NCBI RefSeq assembly: GCF_003337375.1
Contig: NZ_QPJD01000004.1
Span: forward strand, 226,866-290,865
Reading direction: 5' to 3'
Length of the DNA stretch: 64,000 nt
Origin: Paenibacillus prosopidis
Lineage (GTDB): Bacteria > Bacillota > Bacilli > Paenibacillales > Paenibacillaceae
Shown here: piece by piece, positions 45,138 to 54,674 of the stretch
Layout of the letters: every line of letters begins with the position of its first letter
Position numbering within the stretch: position 1 is the first letter of the stretch
Program-made: the position numbers and the translations under genes
Notes under the pieces: model-generated
What the model was told of the DNA's origin: nothing
Seen by the model: the letters and a program-made list of their open reading frames with translations, nothing else
Databases searched by the model: none

Positions 45138-48100
45138 TTAGTGCTCTACAAGAACGGTTGTTTTTGCAGTCGTCCTGTTGCCTGCATAGTCAACCGCTTC
45201 GTACGAGATCGTATACAAGCGTCCTTCGCCCATACCGGCGCGCTCTGCGCGAAGCTCAAACTCGAAATCGGACGTGCCGTACTCCGCTCCTTGAATGTCG
45301 GGTGCGGAATTTCCGTCTCCTGTACCGTTTTCCGCTTCACTGCTTGTGATGGAAACCAGTGTAATGGAGGCGATACCGGTGCCTCCTTCGTCAGAGGCAT
45401 GCGGAGTAACGCGAATCGCTTCCATCTGATGTCCCATTGGCTTCAAAACCGGTTTATCCACCTCAAGCTCCAAGGTCGGTGCTTGCTTGTCTGCGAGTGC
45501 AAACGTCACCAGATAGGTCCGAACGCCGCCATCTTGTGCTGTTACGCGGATCTCGGCCGTGCCGGGAACGGTTTCGGCCTGTTTCACCAAAACCTCGGAT
45601 GTATTCGTCAGCGCCTCTGCCGTAATGACAGGGATCGCGCTCGGATCCTCTAACTCAACCTCGTAATGTCTCTTGGACGGATCAAAGCCCGGCAGAGGCG
45701 TTCCGTTCAACATAATTCTCGAGAGCTCGCGGTTTCCATCAGCCATGGTGACCTCAGTCAACGGATTCCATCCGTCGCTGCCCGCGAGCAGCATAGCCGG
45801 CTCATATTGCGCTGCTTCCTCCACGGTCAGCTGCTTCGTCCAGCTGAATCTGCTCTTCGGATTTGCCCCGGGACCATAGCTGGCGAATTCGCCATAGCGT
45901 GCTGTTTTTTCATTATTGACATTCCCCCAGTTATTCCAGCCTTCAGGGGTGATATGTTCGCCAAGGTAACTGTTTATATAAATAACATTCGCATCTCCGC
46001 GCCAAGGTCTGCCAAGGGAAACGCCGGTAATCCCGGGCTCCGATGTAATCCGGCTGTTGAAGAAAACGTAGCCCGGCTTGCCTGCCCCCGTGGAAGCCGC
46101 AGTAACATAACCGCCCCTAAGGCTGTGGATAATGCTGCTCTCGAACACCGCCGTGGCATTGCCGAAGATAAAGTCAACAGTGCCTTCAATGTAGCTATCC
46201 AAATAGTAGTGACGGCCGTTGTTGGCATACAACGTGTCCTGATGGCCCCGCAGGCTCACATCGCGGAAGATCAGCCTATCCGCATTGGCATAGAGCGCAA
46301 CGGCCTGCCCGGCGTTCATTCCGGCATCATTCTGAATGGTCAGATGCTCCGCCGTAAAGTCGCTCGCTTGTACCCTAAAGCTATAGCTATTCGAAGTTCC
46401 GAGCGGGTTTCCATTGGCATCCAATGTACTCGCCGCATCTCCGAAGACAAGAACGGTACCTTCCCTGCTCTCCCCGATCATGCGTACTTTGACTTTCGCT
46501 GATGGGAGATCCAGCTTCTCACGGTATGTTCCGTTTTGGATTTTGATGATTGTCGGAATGGAGCTGTTGCTTGGTACGGCATTTATGGCATCCTGGACCT
46601 TCGTGTATTGGCCGCTGCCATCGGCTGCTACGGTCAGCACCGGTGCAGGTGCCTCATGGACCGTAACGGAAGAAGCTCCCTCCCCGTCTCCATTCGATGC
46701 AGTTAAGAGATAATAATAAGGGTCCCCGTTTATAAGTCCAGTATCGGTGAAGAACGTATCGGTCAGCTCACTAGCAACGATCGCGAACGGTCCCGACGGC
46801 GATTCGCTGCGTTTAACCGCATAAGATGCGGCGCCTGGCACACTGCTCCAAGATAAGGAGATACTGCCGTTGCCCGGATCGGCAGCCAGATCCGAAGGAG
46901 CGGCAGGCGTGCCGTCATCGGCAGACGGACGGACGCCAACCGAAGCGGAATCTAAGCTGTGCGTGCTGCCGTTCACTGCAGTAACTTTATAATAGTACGG
47001 TGAGCCATTGTTTAAGCCAAAGTCTTCATAGGTGAGGGCTTCTACCTGCGCCACGACGGTGTACGGACCAACCAGAATATCCGCACGTTTCACCTGATAA
47101 GACAGGGCACCGTCAACGGCTTCCCATTGAAGCTTAGCCCCATGGGGTACCGGCTGTACCGCTATATCCGGCGTGGAGAGATGGGCATAAGGACTGACTG
47201 CTGCAGTTGCCGAGTCCGTGCCCTCGCCGCCGATGCTGGATGCGGAGACAACGTAATAATAGGTTGTTCCATTGTCCAATCCGCCGTCCCTATAAGACGT
47301 CGCGGTTACCTTGGCGGCTATGGTTGTATAGGGCCCTTCCGGATTTCCGCTTCGCTTTACCGTATAATGGATGGCATTCTCTACACTCTGCCAGACTAGA
47401 TCGGCTTGCGTACTACGGGCGGAAGCGTTCAACACCTCAGGCGCTTCAGGCTTCACGGCAGCCGTCGACGGCGTTGCCGTTGCTTGATTGGATGGGCCGC
47501 TCTCTCCTGTTGCTCCCGATGCAGTCACGACATAATAGTAAGCGTTGTCGTTTTCTACCGTCGCATCGATATAAGAAACGTCCGTTATACCCGTAGCAAT
47601 CGTCGCGTAAGGCCCGCCGTTCGCTGACCCCCGTTTGACGGAATAGGTCGATGCGCCCTCCGCAGCGGCCCAATCCAGCTTAACCATACCGTTGCCGGGG
47701 ATAGCCGCTAGTCCTTTCGGGCTTTCTACCGGCTCTACGTAGACCTTGAGATTATCATAATAAATCGTTCCTTTTCCTGTACCCGGCATCTTGGCCGAGA
47801 TCCGTCCGATGCCCGCCGTTCGAAGGTCCGCTTCCAAAGGCACGTCTTCCCCGGTCAATGTTTGGTCGATGTAGATGTCGGCAGTCTGCGCCGCTACGTT
47901 TGCCACGATCTTCAGGTTATACCATCGGTTATTTACCGGCGGATCCATCAGCTTGTAGTCGGCGCCGTTTTTCTTGTAGACGAGGGTATAGCTTGCTTCA
48001 GCAACCGGCGCAGTCGGCTTGCGGAGCTGGAAGGACAGTGCCGTCTTGCTCCCTGTATCGTCCTGCAGATTCAGCACGGTCGAGGTACCCGGCCATGACG

Positions 48101-50819
48101 GGGAGGTTACATCGACCTCCAAAACAAATCTGCCTTTTTGCGGGGCGAATTTACGGAACAGCTCTGTGCTAACGGCTGCATTATCGTACACCATTAACGA
48201 TTTGTCAGAGACATTGCCGACGGTTCCTGCCGGCATTCCCGTAACGACGACTTTATGGTCGGCATCCTGCGGATTAGGCAAGAACGTATATCCTGCCGGT
48301 GTCGTTTCATTCGGTTCATTTTCGAAATCGTCATTCACATAGTAAATGGTTTCCGGTTCACCCTCGGCCGTTGCGCTTACCTCGTCCGAGTTGAAGCTGG
48401 TACCCTTATCATTTTTCGCTGCAACAACATAAAAGTAGGTTTTTCCGGCTGTTAGACCCGTATCTGTATACGAGGCTGCCGCGATGTCGGAGCCAATCTG
48501 CGTGTAGGGTCCTCCAGGAATCTCGCTGCGGAACACATCGTATCCCGCCGCCACCGGAACCTCTGTCCAAGCTAAGCTCACCGATTCAACGCCTGCCGAT
48601 GCCGTTACCCCCGTTGGGGCCGATGGGAAATCCGCATCCAGAGCATTCACTGCAGCTTGAGAGAACACGGAAGCGTTGTACTTATTGACATCGTCATCTG
48701 CTTTTGAAGCATCCGCCGCGAGTCCGAAATAGACAGTTTCTCCCAGCGGGATCGTGGTCTTATCGATAACGGACCAATCGATGCCATCATTCGAAATAAG
48801 CGAAGTAATCTGGTCTCCCAAACGAACCAACTTCACCCAATACGGCGTATTGATAAAATCATCGGGCTCTATACTCATTACCGTTCCGCCGCTCGACAAA
48901 CGCTTCAGCGTGATGCTTTTTTTGCCGTATTTGACATACGGGATAAGCAGCGCCACAAACTTGGAGGACGCGCTTAGACTCTCCCGGATCATCACGCCGG
49001 CCTCAGCCCCGTCATCGGTCGCCGTAATGCTCTCCACGCGGGCCACGATCTCTCCATTCCCGGTCATAGATTGATACGCGTAATGGAAGTTATCCGCATT
49101 ACCGGCAATATCACCCGCCGACTTCACGGTAACATCGGAGGCGGATGCTCCCAGCTGCGTATGACCGGCTATTCCCGGCGATCCGATATCCGCCGACTGC
49201 CATGGCAGCGTGCGGCCCGGGGTATTCACGTGAACGGCAACGTTACTGGATTGGGTAGAGGTGCCCGTATCGTCGATTGCTCGAACCGTAAGAAAATGGG
49301 TGCCATCCTGCACATTGTCCCATGTCAACGAGTACGGAGCGGTTGTAGCCTCGCCCAGCTTGACATCGCCTAAATAAAATTCCACCTTTGCCACCGTACC
49401 GTCTGAATCGGATGCCGAAGCGCTTATTTCGACTTCGGATCCTTTCGTCACGACGGTGTGATCTGCCGGAGAAATAATGGCAGCTTCGGGATTAACCGAA
49501 CCGTTTCCGGTAATCCCGTTCAAATAGACTTCCAAATTGGTATAACCGGAAATATGAATGCCGTTACGGTCGTCCGGGTTGTTCGGATTTAAGCCGTTGG
49601 CCGTTTCCCATTCGCTCGGCATGCCGTCATGGTCATCGTCAGCCAATGTCGATTCCGCCCTAGCAAATTCCAAATACCCGCCGACTTCCTTCTGCGAATT
49701 AATGTGCCGGCCTGACCGGCTTCTAACCTCTTGAACGACCCTCGCATCGATTGCATCTCTTCTAGGCAGTATAGCCCCTGCGCCGGCAAGAACACTCTCA
49801 TAGGCAAGCTCTGCCGATTCCGGAGTCGCCGGGTTCGGCATTTCGACGGGCGAGCTCAGCTTGGATGCCGGATTCGCTACCTCTCCGACGCCCAGCCAAT
49901 TGTCGGCCGTAACCTCGGCGGAGCCGTCCATCACATTGCCGCCAATGAAGATTCGCGTATTCTCGCTCACTCCGACAAATACCTGATCGCGAACGGAGCG
50001 ATAGGTGCTTGGACCATACTTATAGTAGTTGTCTCGTAGGTTATACATCCCTTCTTCGCCGCCGTAAGAGGAGAAGAAGCCCCAGTTATAAATGACATTG
50101 TTATACATATCCGTAGGGAAGTTCGGAGAGCCGGCAAACCGCGGATTCCGGCTAACGTTATGCGCTATCAGATTGTGATGGAAAGAAGCGTTATTGCCGC
50201 CCCATATGCCGCCGTATCCGTGTCTTCCCTTCTGATGTGCCGTCATGAGCATGCTCTCCGAGACGACCGACCACTGCACGGTCGTGTTCTCATTCACATA
50301 CATGCTTAGAACCTCATCGACTGACCAGCTGAATGAACTGTGATCGATTATAATATTTTTATGATAACGTCCGCCGAAAGCGTCGTCTTCGCTCGGATGC
50401 CGATCCCCCAGCCGGAAGCGCATATAGCGCATGATAAGATTATCGGCTTGGAACGCGGTGGTATAGTCGGAAACCGTGATTCCTTCCCCGGGAGCCGTCT
50501 GGCCGGCAATGGTTAAGTTTGATCCGGTTATTCTTAGAGGAGATTCCAGATGGATGGTACCGCCCACCCGAAAGACGATTGTCGTATTACTCCTGGCAAC
50601 GCCTTCCCGAAGCGATCCCGGGCCGGAATCCGCCAGCGTCGTCACTTCATAAACGTCGCCGCCTCTTCCGCCGGTCGTATACATGCCTCCGCCTTCGGCC
50701 CCCGGAAAAGCCGGGATTTGTTCGTTTGGTGTACCAGCCGCCGTTTCGGCAAATGCTGTCCCAGACAGAGCGGAGACCAGCATGGAAGAAATTAGCAAAC
50801 CCAAAAATAATTTTTTCAA
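45138..50819 (-). CDS. Secreted pectate lyase-pectinesterase multidomain enzyme
   Basis: This 1893-residue secreted enzyme has a signal peptide at 1-26. Domains in rough order: pectate lyase right-handed beta-helix (about 30-395, AFPGAEGGGMYTTGGRGG then IIIDHSSFSWSVDE); an Asp-rich linker with DDHDGMPSEWE; an Ig-like domain (446-532); a DUF1349-like beta-sandwich (532-715); an FN3 domain; a LamG/CBM-like domain (825-1015); four more FN3 domains (1035-1390); a CE8 pectinesterase (1393-1665) with GQAVAL, QDTLY, DFIFGNA and LGRPW, which carry the catalytic Gln, two Asp and Arg; then Ig/cadherin-like domains. It would de-methylate pectin and cleave the product. AGGGAGG precedes the ATG; its promoter has a cre site. 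Confidence 0.93.
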   Translation of the reverse strand: MKKLFLGLLISSMLVSALSGTAFAETAAGTPNEQIPAFPGAEGGGMYTTGGRGGDVYEVTTLADSGPGSLREGVARSNTTIVFRVGGTIHLESPLRITGSNLTIAGQTAPGEGITVSDYTTAFQADNLIMRYMRFRLGDRHPSEDDAFGGRYHKNIIIDHSSFSWSVDEVLSMYVNENTTVQWSVVSESMLMTAHQKGRHGYGGIWGGNNASFHHNLIAHNVSRNPRFAGSPNFPTDMYNNVIYNWGFFSSYGGEEGMYNLRDNYYKYGPSTYRSVRDQVFVGVSENTRIFIGGNVMDGSAEVTADNWLGVGEVANPASKLSSPVEMPNPATPESAELAYESVLAGAGAILPRRDAIDARVVQEVRSRSGRHINSQKEVGGYLEFARAESTLADDDHDGMPSEWETANGLNPNNPDDRNGIHISGYTNLEVYLNGITGNGSVNPEAAIISPADHTVVTKGSEVEISASASDSDGTVAKVEFYLGDVKLGEATTAPYSLTWDNVQDGTHFLTVRAIDDTGTSTQSSNVAVHVNTPGRTLPWQSADIGSPGIAGHTQLGASASDVTVKSAGDIAGNADNFHYAYQSMTGNGEIVARVESITATDDGAEAGVMIRESLSASSKFVALLIPYVKYGKKSITLKRLSSGGTVMSIEPDDFINTPYWVKLVRLGDQITSLISNDGIDWSVIDKTTIPLGETVYFGLAADASKADDDVNKYNASVFSQAAVNALDADFPSAPTGVTASAGVESVSLAWTEVPVAAGYDVFRSEIPGGPYTQIGSDIAAASYTDTGLTAGKTYFYVVAAKNDKGTSFNSDEVSATAEGEPETIYYVNDDFENEPNETTPAGYTFLPNPQDADHKVVVTGMPAGTVGNVSDKSLMVYDNAAVSTELFRKFAPQKGRFVLEVDVTSPSWPGTSTVLNLQDDTGSKTALSFQLRKPTAPVAEASYTLVYKKNGADYKLMDPPVNNRWYNLKIVANVAAQTADIYIDQTLTGEDVPLEADLRTAGIGRISAKMPGTGKGTIYYDNLKVYVEPVESPKGLAAIPGNGMVKLDWAAAEGASTYSVKRGSANGGPYATIATGITDVSYIDATVENDNAYYYVVTASGATGESGPSNQATATPSTAAVKPEAPEVLNASARSTQADLVWQSVENAIHYTVKRSGNPEGPYTTIAAKVTATSYRDGGLDNGTTYYYVVSASSIGGEGTDSATAAVSPYAHLSTPDIAVQPVPHGAKLQWEAVDGALSYQVKRADILVGPYTVVAQVEALTYEDFGLNNGSPYYYKVTAVNGSTHSLDSASVGVRPSADDGTPAAPSDLAADPGNGSISLSWSSVPGAASYAVKRSESPSGPFAIVASELTDTFFTDTGLINGDPYYYLLTASNGDGEGASSVTVHEAPAPVLTVAADGSGQYTKVQDAINAVPSNSSIPTIIKIQNGTYREKLDLPSAKVKVRMIGESREGTVLVFGDAASTLDANGNPLGTSNSYSFRVQASDFTAEHLTIQNDAGMNAGQAVALYANADRLIFRDVSLRGHQDTLYANNGRHYYLDSYIEGTVDFIFGNATAVFESSIIHSLRGGYVTAASTGAGKPGYVFFNSRITSEPGITGVSLGRPWRGDANVIYINSYLGEHITPEGWNNWGNVNNEKTARYGEFASYGPGANPKSRFSWTKQLTVEEAAQYEPAMLLAGSDGWNPLTEVTMADGNRELSRIMLNGTPLPGFDPSKRHYEVELEDPSAIPVITAEALTNTSEVLVKQAETVPGTAEIRVTAQDGGVRTYLVTFALADKQAPTLELEVDKPVLKPMGHQMEAIRVTPHASDEGGTGIASITLVSITSSEAENGTGDGNSAPDIQGAEYGTSDFEFELRAERAGMGEGRLYTISYEAVDYAGNRTTAKTTVLVEH

Positions 50820-50865
50820 AATTTGGTCCTCCCTTTAAATTCTAAAATGATCTTTCAAAAATGTA

Positions 50866-50880
50866 ATGCAAACGCATTCA
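50866..50880 (-). promoter_or_regulatory. cre site (CcpA catabolite repression)
   Basis: ATGCAAACGCATTCA fits every defined position of the Bacillus cre consensus WTGNAANCGNWNNCW, and the core ATGCAAACGCAT is almost palindromic. It lies 46 bases before the pectinase start and after the terminator of the preceding gene, the right place for repression of initiation or as a roadblock when preferred sugars are present. Confidence 0.75.
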
Positions 50881-50901
50881 TGACTCTCTGCCTTTATATC
50901 G

Positions 50902-50943
50902 AAAAACCGTCTTAGTAGCTTCACAGCAGGATAAGACGGTTTT
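50902..50943 (-). terminator. Intrinsic terminator of the second binding protein gene
   Basis: AAAACCGTCTTA pairs with TAAGACGGTTTT (perfect 12 bp, loop of 17) and is followed on the minus strand by TTTTTCG. It lies just past the stop of the binding protein gene and makes the pectinase gene a separate transcript or one fed by read-through. Confidence 0.85.
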
Positions 50944-50954
50944 CGCGAGTACGG

Positions 50955-52484
50955 TTATTGTTTATCCTTCAAATAAGCCGCTTTATATTCTTCCATCAAT
51001 TGATCGCCGCCGGCTTTTTTCCATTTTTCGATTTCAGCTTGCCAACCCGCTTCATCAATTTTACCCATAATAAATTTGGTTTCGGCATCCGTAATCATCT
51101 GCTCCAGCTCTTTGCCTCGTTCCGTAAATATGGCCGAATCCAAAACAAGGGCCGGATTTTTTACAACGTAGTTTTCATTCTCTCTGACCATTTTTTTGTT
51201 TTTCAAAAACAGGTCGCTTTCTTTCATCGGTTTGTCCATATTATAGTTGTCGCCGCGTTGAATCAACGTATCTCGGTATGGCTTAACTTCTTTGAAATCC
51301 TTATCCTTATCGAGCGGAATGGTGAAGTCGCCTTCCACTTTGTAATGCGTGCCTTCGATTCCCTTGTTAAGGAGATATACCATTTCTTTGTCGAGCAGTT
51401 TGTTAAGGAATGTGAGCACTTGTCTCAATTCCTCTTCGGTTTTGACCGAGGACTTCGGAACGACTAACATCCCCGCATTGCCGCTTTCGCCAGGCAACCG
51501 GATGCCTGCCGGCCCTTCCATAGGAGCTACATCAAGGGAAGCTGTCGGCACTACTTTTATAAGGTTCGTCAACATGGTCTGGGCATTGCCGCCGGAGATT
51601 CGCAGCGCCACATGTCCCGATTCATACGCCTTATCATTAGTTGCGGAATCCACGACGGAGAAATCTTGATTAATCAGCTTCTCATCATAAAGCCGTTTGA
51701 ATAACTTCATAGTGGCAAAAAATTCATCGGTCATAAATTCCGGCGTAAAGTTGCCCTGATCGTCAACCCCCCACTTATTAGGTCCTCCTTGGGAAACGCT
51801 AAGACGGGTCAAAGTAGAAGCCGCGTTTTGGTTATAATTTTTGTCGAGCAGCAAACCATAGGTGTCTTTTTCGCCGTTCTTATCCGGATCGCCCTCCGCT
51901 ACGGCTTTAAGCACGTTGTACCAATCATCCAGCGTTTTAGGCACCGCCAATCCCGCCGCATCAAACCAATCCTTCCGGTATTGGACAACGGCACGCCCCA
52001 TATCCCGGAAGAGCGGAATTCCGTATATTTTGCCTTCCACTTGAATGTTGTCAAAATAACTTTGCGGTTGCGCGGATAAGTTCTCGTAATCCTTGAGATA
52101 CGGACCGATCTCCCAGAACAAGCCTTCCTTCATTGCACTGATGGTAGTCGGAATATAGCCGACCTTCATTAGTTTAGGAAGTTCCCCCGAGGCAATCATG
52201 ACATTGATTTTCTCATCGTAAGCAGCCGTCGGAATCCACTGGAATTCCAAATTCGTGTTCGTGTACTTGGCAAGGGCCTGCTCAATCGGATTTCCTTTCG
52301 GGGGGATTTCCCCAACCTGATTGACTACGATCGATAGGTCGAAAGGCTTCGCCTCCGCTTGCGGAGTTTGACTTGCTTCGGGACTGTTGGTAGCAGCGTT
52401 CTGATTATTTCCGGAACTGCAGGCTGACAGAACAGTGGTAGCCAATAATACGCTCCCCATTAGTAGTGCTAATTTTTTTCTCAT
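50955..52484 (-). CDS. LplA-type solute-binding lipoprotein, paralogue 2
   Basis: This 509-residue extracellular lipoprotein starts MRKKLALLMGSVLLATT and has the lipobox LSAC with Cys at 22. It shares long stretches with the lipoprotein at 54675 (ASGELPKLMKVGY, QYRKDWFDAAGL, DPDKNGEKDTYGLLLDK, LSVSQGGPNKWG). Both belong to the family for aldouronate- or pectin-type oligosaccharides. It lies 112 bases after the LplC-type permease; that gap folds into a nested hairpin. GGAGGGG precedes the ATG. Confidence 0.9.
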   Translation of the reverse strand: MRKKLALLMGSVLLATTVLSACSSGNNQNAATNSPEASQTPQAEAKPFDLSIVVNQVGEIPPKGNPIEQALAKYTNTNLEFQWIPTAAYDEKINVMIASGELPKLMKVGYIPTTISAMKEGLFWEIGPYLKDYENLSAQPQSYFDNIQVEGKIYGIPLFRDMGRAVVQYRKDWFDAAGLAVPKTLDDWYNVLKAVAEGDPDKNGEKDTYGLLLDKNYNQNAASTLTRLSVSQGGPNKWGVDDQGNFTPEFMTDEFFATMKLFKRLYDEKLINQDFSVVDSATNDKAYESGHVALRISGGNAQTMLTNLIKVVPTASLDVAPMEGPAGIRLPGESGNAGMLVVPKSSVKTEEELRQVLTFLNKLLDKEMVYLLNKGIEGTHYKVEGDFTIPLDKDKDFKEVKPYRDTLIQRGDNYNMDKPMKESDLFLKNKKMVRENENYVVKNPALVLDSAIFTERGKELEQMITDAETKFIMGKIDEAGWQAEIEKWKKAGGDQLMEEYKAAYLKDKQ

Positions 52485-52518
52485 TCTTTTGCCCCTCCAT
52501 TATCATTTTCTATGGATA

Positions 52519-52566
52519 CTCCATACCCGCCAGAGGACGGCGATAGCCGTTTACGCTTGGTATGGA
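52519..52566 (-). other. Nested inverted repeat before the second binding protein gene
   Basis: An outer pair TCCATACC/GGTATGGA and an inner pair ACGGC/GCCGT around GATA form a two-tier hairpin in the leader of the binding protein gene, without a T-run. It may protect the message or mark a processing site. Confidence 0.4.
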
Positions 52567-52596
52567 AGTACATAGCCCTTTGGCCGTGCAGCAGCA

Positions 52597-53469
52597 TTAA
52601 CCTTTAACCGAGCCGAGCATGACTCCTTTGGCAAAATGCTTTTGCAGAAACGGGTAGACCAACAAAATCGGAATCGTCGCAAAAACGATTACAGCCATTC
52701 GGATCGTAAGAGGTTGAATTTCCGTACTGTCGATCGTGGAGTCGCCGATACTGCTTGAGGCCAGTATGACGACCTCCCTGAGAAGCACCTGAATCGGCCA
52801 CTTGGTGTTGTCGTTAATGTAAAGAATGGCGTTAAAAAACTGATTCCAGTGACCCACGGCATAGAATAATCCGAAGGTCGCCATTGCCGGCAAGGACAGC
52901 GGAAGCACGATTCGGAAAAGCACGCCCACTTCATTACAGCCGTCGATCCGCGCTGAATCCTCAAGCCCGTCCGGGATTTGCTGAAAAAAGTTTTTTAATA
53001 CGATTAAATTGAATGCGCTGATCGCACCCGGAATCATCAATGACCACAAGGTATTGGTCAGATGCAGAGCTTTAACCACGAAATAGGTTGGAATCATTCC
53101 GCCGCCGAACAGCATCGTGAACAAAACCGCGAGAAGAATCGTCTGGCGTCCTCTCAGGTGGGTTTTCGCCAATGGATAGGCCATCAGCGAGGTGAAGATC
53201 AAATTAATAAGCGTTCCCAATACGGTGATATATATGGATACCAACATGCTTCGCACCAGGGTATTCGTAGAAAAAATATACCGGTAGGAAGCAAGCGACC
53301 ATTCCTTCGGCCACAGGATCAAGCCCCCCTTGGCCACCTCGGCAGGGCTTGTAAAAGATACGGCCAATACATAAATAAAGGGCATCACGCATAAGAGCGC
53401 TATCAACAATAGAAGAGTATAGTTGACCGTATCGAAGATCCGATTGCCTATCGTTTTATCTTGAACCAT
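52597..53469 (-). CDS. Carbohydrate ABC permease, LplC/YtcP type
   Basis: This 290-residue permease has six membrane segments, the motif RSMLVSIYITVLGTLINL and the ATPase-contacting loop IPDGLEDSARIDGCNEVGVLF. The C-terminus HFAKGVMLGSVKG is diagnostic of the LplC group. It pairs with the LplB-type gene 33 bases upstream. Either of the two flanking binding proteins can deliver substrate. Confidence 0.92.
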   Translation of the reverse strand: MVQDKTIGNRIFDTVNYTLLLLIALLCVMPFIYVLAVSFTSPAEVAKGGLILWPKEWSLASYRYIFSTNTLVRSMLVSIYITVLGTLINLIFTSLMAYPLAKTHLRGRQTILLAVLFTMLFGGGMIPTYFVVKALHLTNTLWSLMIPGAISAFNLIVLKNFFQQIPDGLEDSARIDGCNEVGVLFRIVLPLSLPAMATFGLFYAVGHWNQFFNAILYINDNTKWPIQVLLREVVILASSSIGDSTIDSTEIQPLTIRMAVIVFATIPILLVYPFLQKHFAKGVMLGSVKG

Positions 53470-53502
53470 AATGAAGTCTTCCTCCTATCTCGATGAATTG
53501 CC

Positions 53503-54474
53503 TTAATAAATGCCCTCTTCCCCGAATTTTTTCGCTAACCAGTTAGCCCCAAGCACCAGAATCAATCCGATAACCGACTTGAATATTCCGACAGCCGCGC
53601 TGTAACTATATTGGGCTTGAGTCATGCCTATCGTATATACATAAGTATCGAATACATCGCCTACCTCCCGGTTTGTCGGAGTAAGCATGAGATAAATATG
53701 TTCGAAGCCTGAGTCCATAAAATTTCCCAATCGCAAAATAAATAGAATAATAATCGTGCTGCGAATAGCCGGGAGCGTTATATGCCACAATTGCCGCCAA
53801 CGTCCGGCCCCGTCGATTCTTGCCGCTTCATATTGCTGCAGATCGACCCCAGCCAGCGCGGCTAGAAAGATAACCGTTCCCCAACCCACCTCTTTCCAAA
53901 TCGATTGCGAAATGATCATCGTCCGAAACCATTCCGCCTCCAGCAAGAAAGCTATTTTTTGGCCTGTAATCTGGTACAGAATCTCGTTCAGGATTCCGTT
54001 CTCAGTCGTAAAGAGAATATAGAAGATCCCCACGACAACGACCCACGATACGAAATGAGGAATATACACCAGCGTTTGAACAAAGTTTTTGAATTTGGCA
54101 TGTCTCAGCTCATTCATCATAAGGGAGAGAACAATGGGTAACGGAAAGAAAAAAAGCAAGTTGTACATAGCCAAAATAACCGTGTTTCTAAAGAGCATGC
54201 CGAACTGCGGTTCCGAAAAAAATCTTTCAAAATGCTTAAAGCCCACCCATGGACTCTCAAAAAAACCAAGATAGGGCTTATAGTCCTGAAACGCCATCGT
54301 TACGCCGTACATGGGAATGTATTTGAAAATAATGAAATAAAAAATCCCCGGCAACAGCATTAGATAAAGCCACTTGTCTCGAACGATATCCTTTATTAGA
54401 TATCCAATTTTGCTCTTGCCGGCCCGAGCATTTGCAACGGGTGTTCCTGCAGGAGCATACATCTCTTGCTTCAT
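53503..54474 (-). CDS. Carbohydrate ABC permease, LplB/YtcP type
   Basis: This 323-residue permease has six membrane segments. The N-terminus has a long cytoplasmic tail and the signature LMLLPGIFYFIIFKYIPMYG of the LplB group, followed by MAFQDYKP. The EAA loop reads LQQYEAARIDGAGRWRQLW. The ATG at 54474 is chosen because AGGAGG is 8 bases upstream, against 2 bases for the ATG at 54480. It is separated from the upstream binding protein by a terminator-like hairpin. Confidence 0.92.
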   Translation of the reverse strand: MKQEMYAPAGTPVANARAGKSKIGYLIKDIVRDKWLYLMLLPGIFYFIIFKYIPMYGVTMAFQDYKPYLGFFESPWVGFKHFERFFSEPQFGMLFRNTVILAMYNLLFFFPLPIVLSLMMNELRHAKFKNFVQTLVYIPHFVSWVVVVGIFYILFTTENGILNEILYQITGQKIAFLLEAEWFRTMIISQSIWKEVGWGTVIFLAALAGVDLQQYEAARIDGAGRWRQLWHITLPAIRSTIIILFILRLGNFMDSGFEHIYLMLTPTNREVGDVFDTYVYTIGMTQAQYSYSAAVGIFKSVIGLILVLGANWLAKKFGEEGIY

Positions 54475-54639
54475 CTTCATGACCTCCTGTACGTATCTCT
54501 GCGGTTTCTGACCCTTATTATCGAGTCACTCGGTCACGACCGGCTATAGGGCTCAGAAAACCAAGCAGCGCTTCGGGCCATATTTGGCTTTAAATGCACT
54601 TCAATGAACTATTGGATGTGCTTTATAAAACGTATAGAG

Positions 54640-54674
54640 CAAAAAGAAAGACGCTGCGAGATTCGCAGCGTCCT
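54640..54674 (-). terminator. Intrinsic terminator of the first LplA-type gene
   Basis: A perfect 10-bp stem, GACGCTGCGA (54650-54659) with TCGCAGCGTC (54663-54672), has a three-base loop and continues on the minus strand with TTTCTTTTT. It would limit read-through from the regulator and binding protein genes into the permease genes, which then depend on partial read-through or their own promoter in 54481-54640. Confidence 0.85.
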
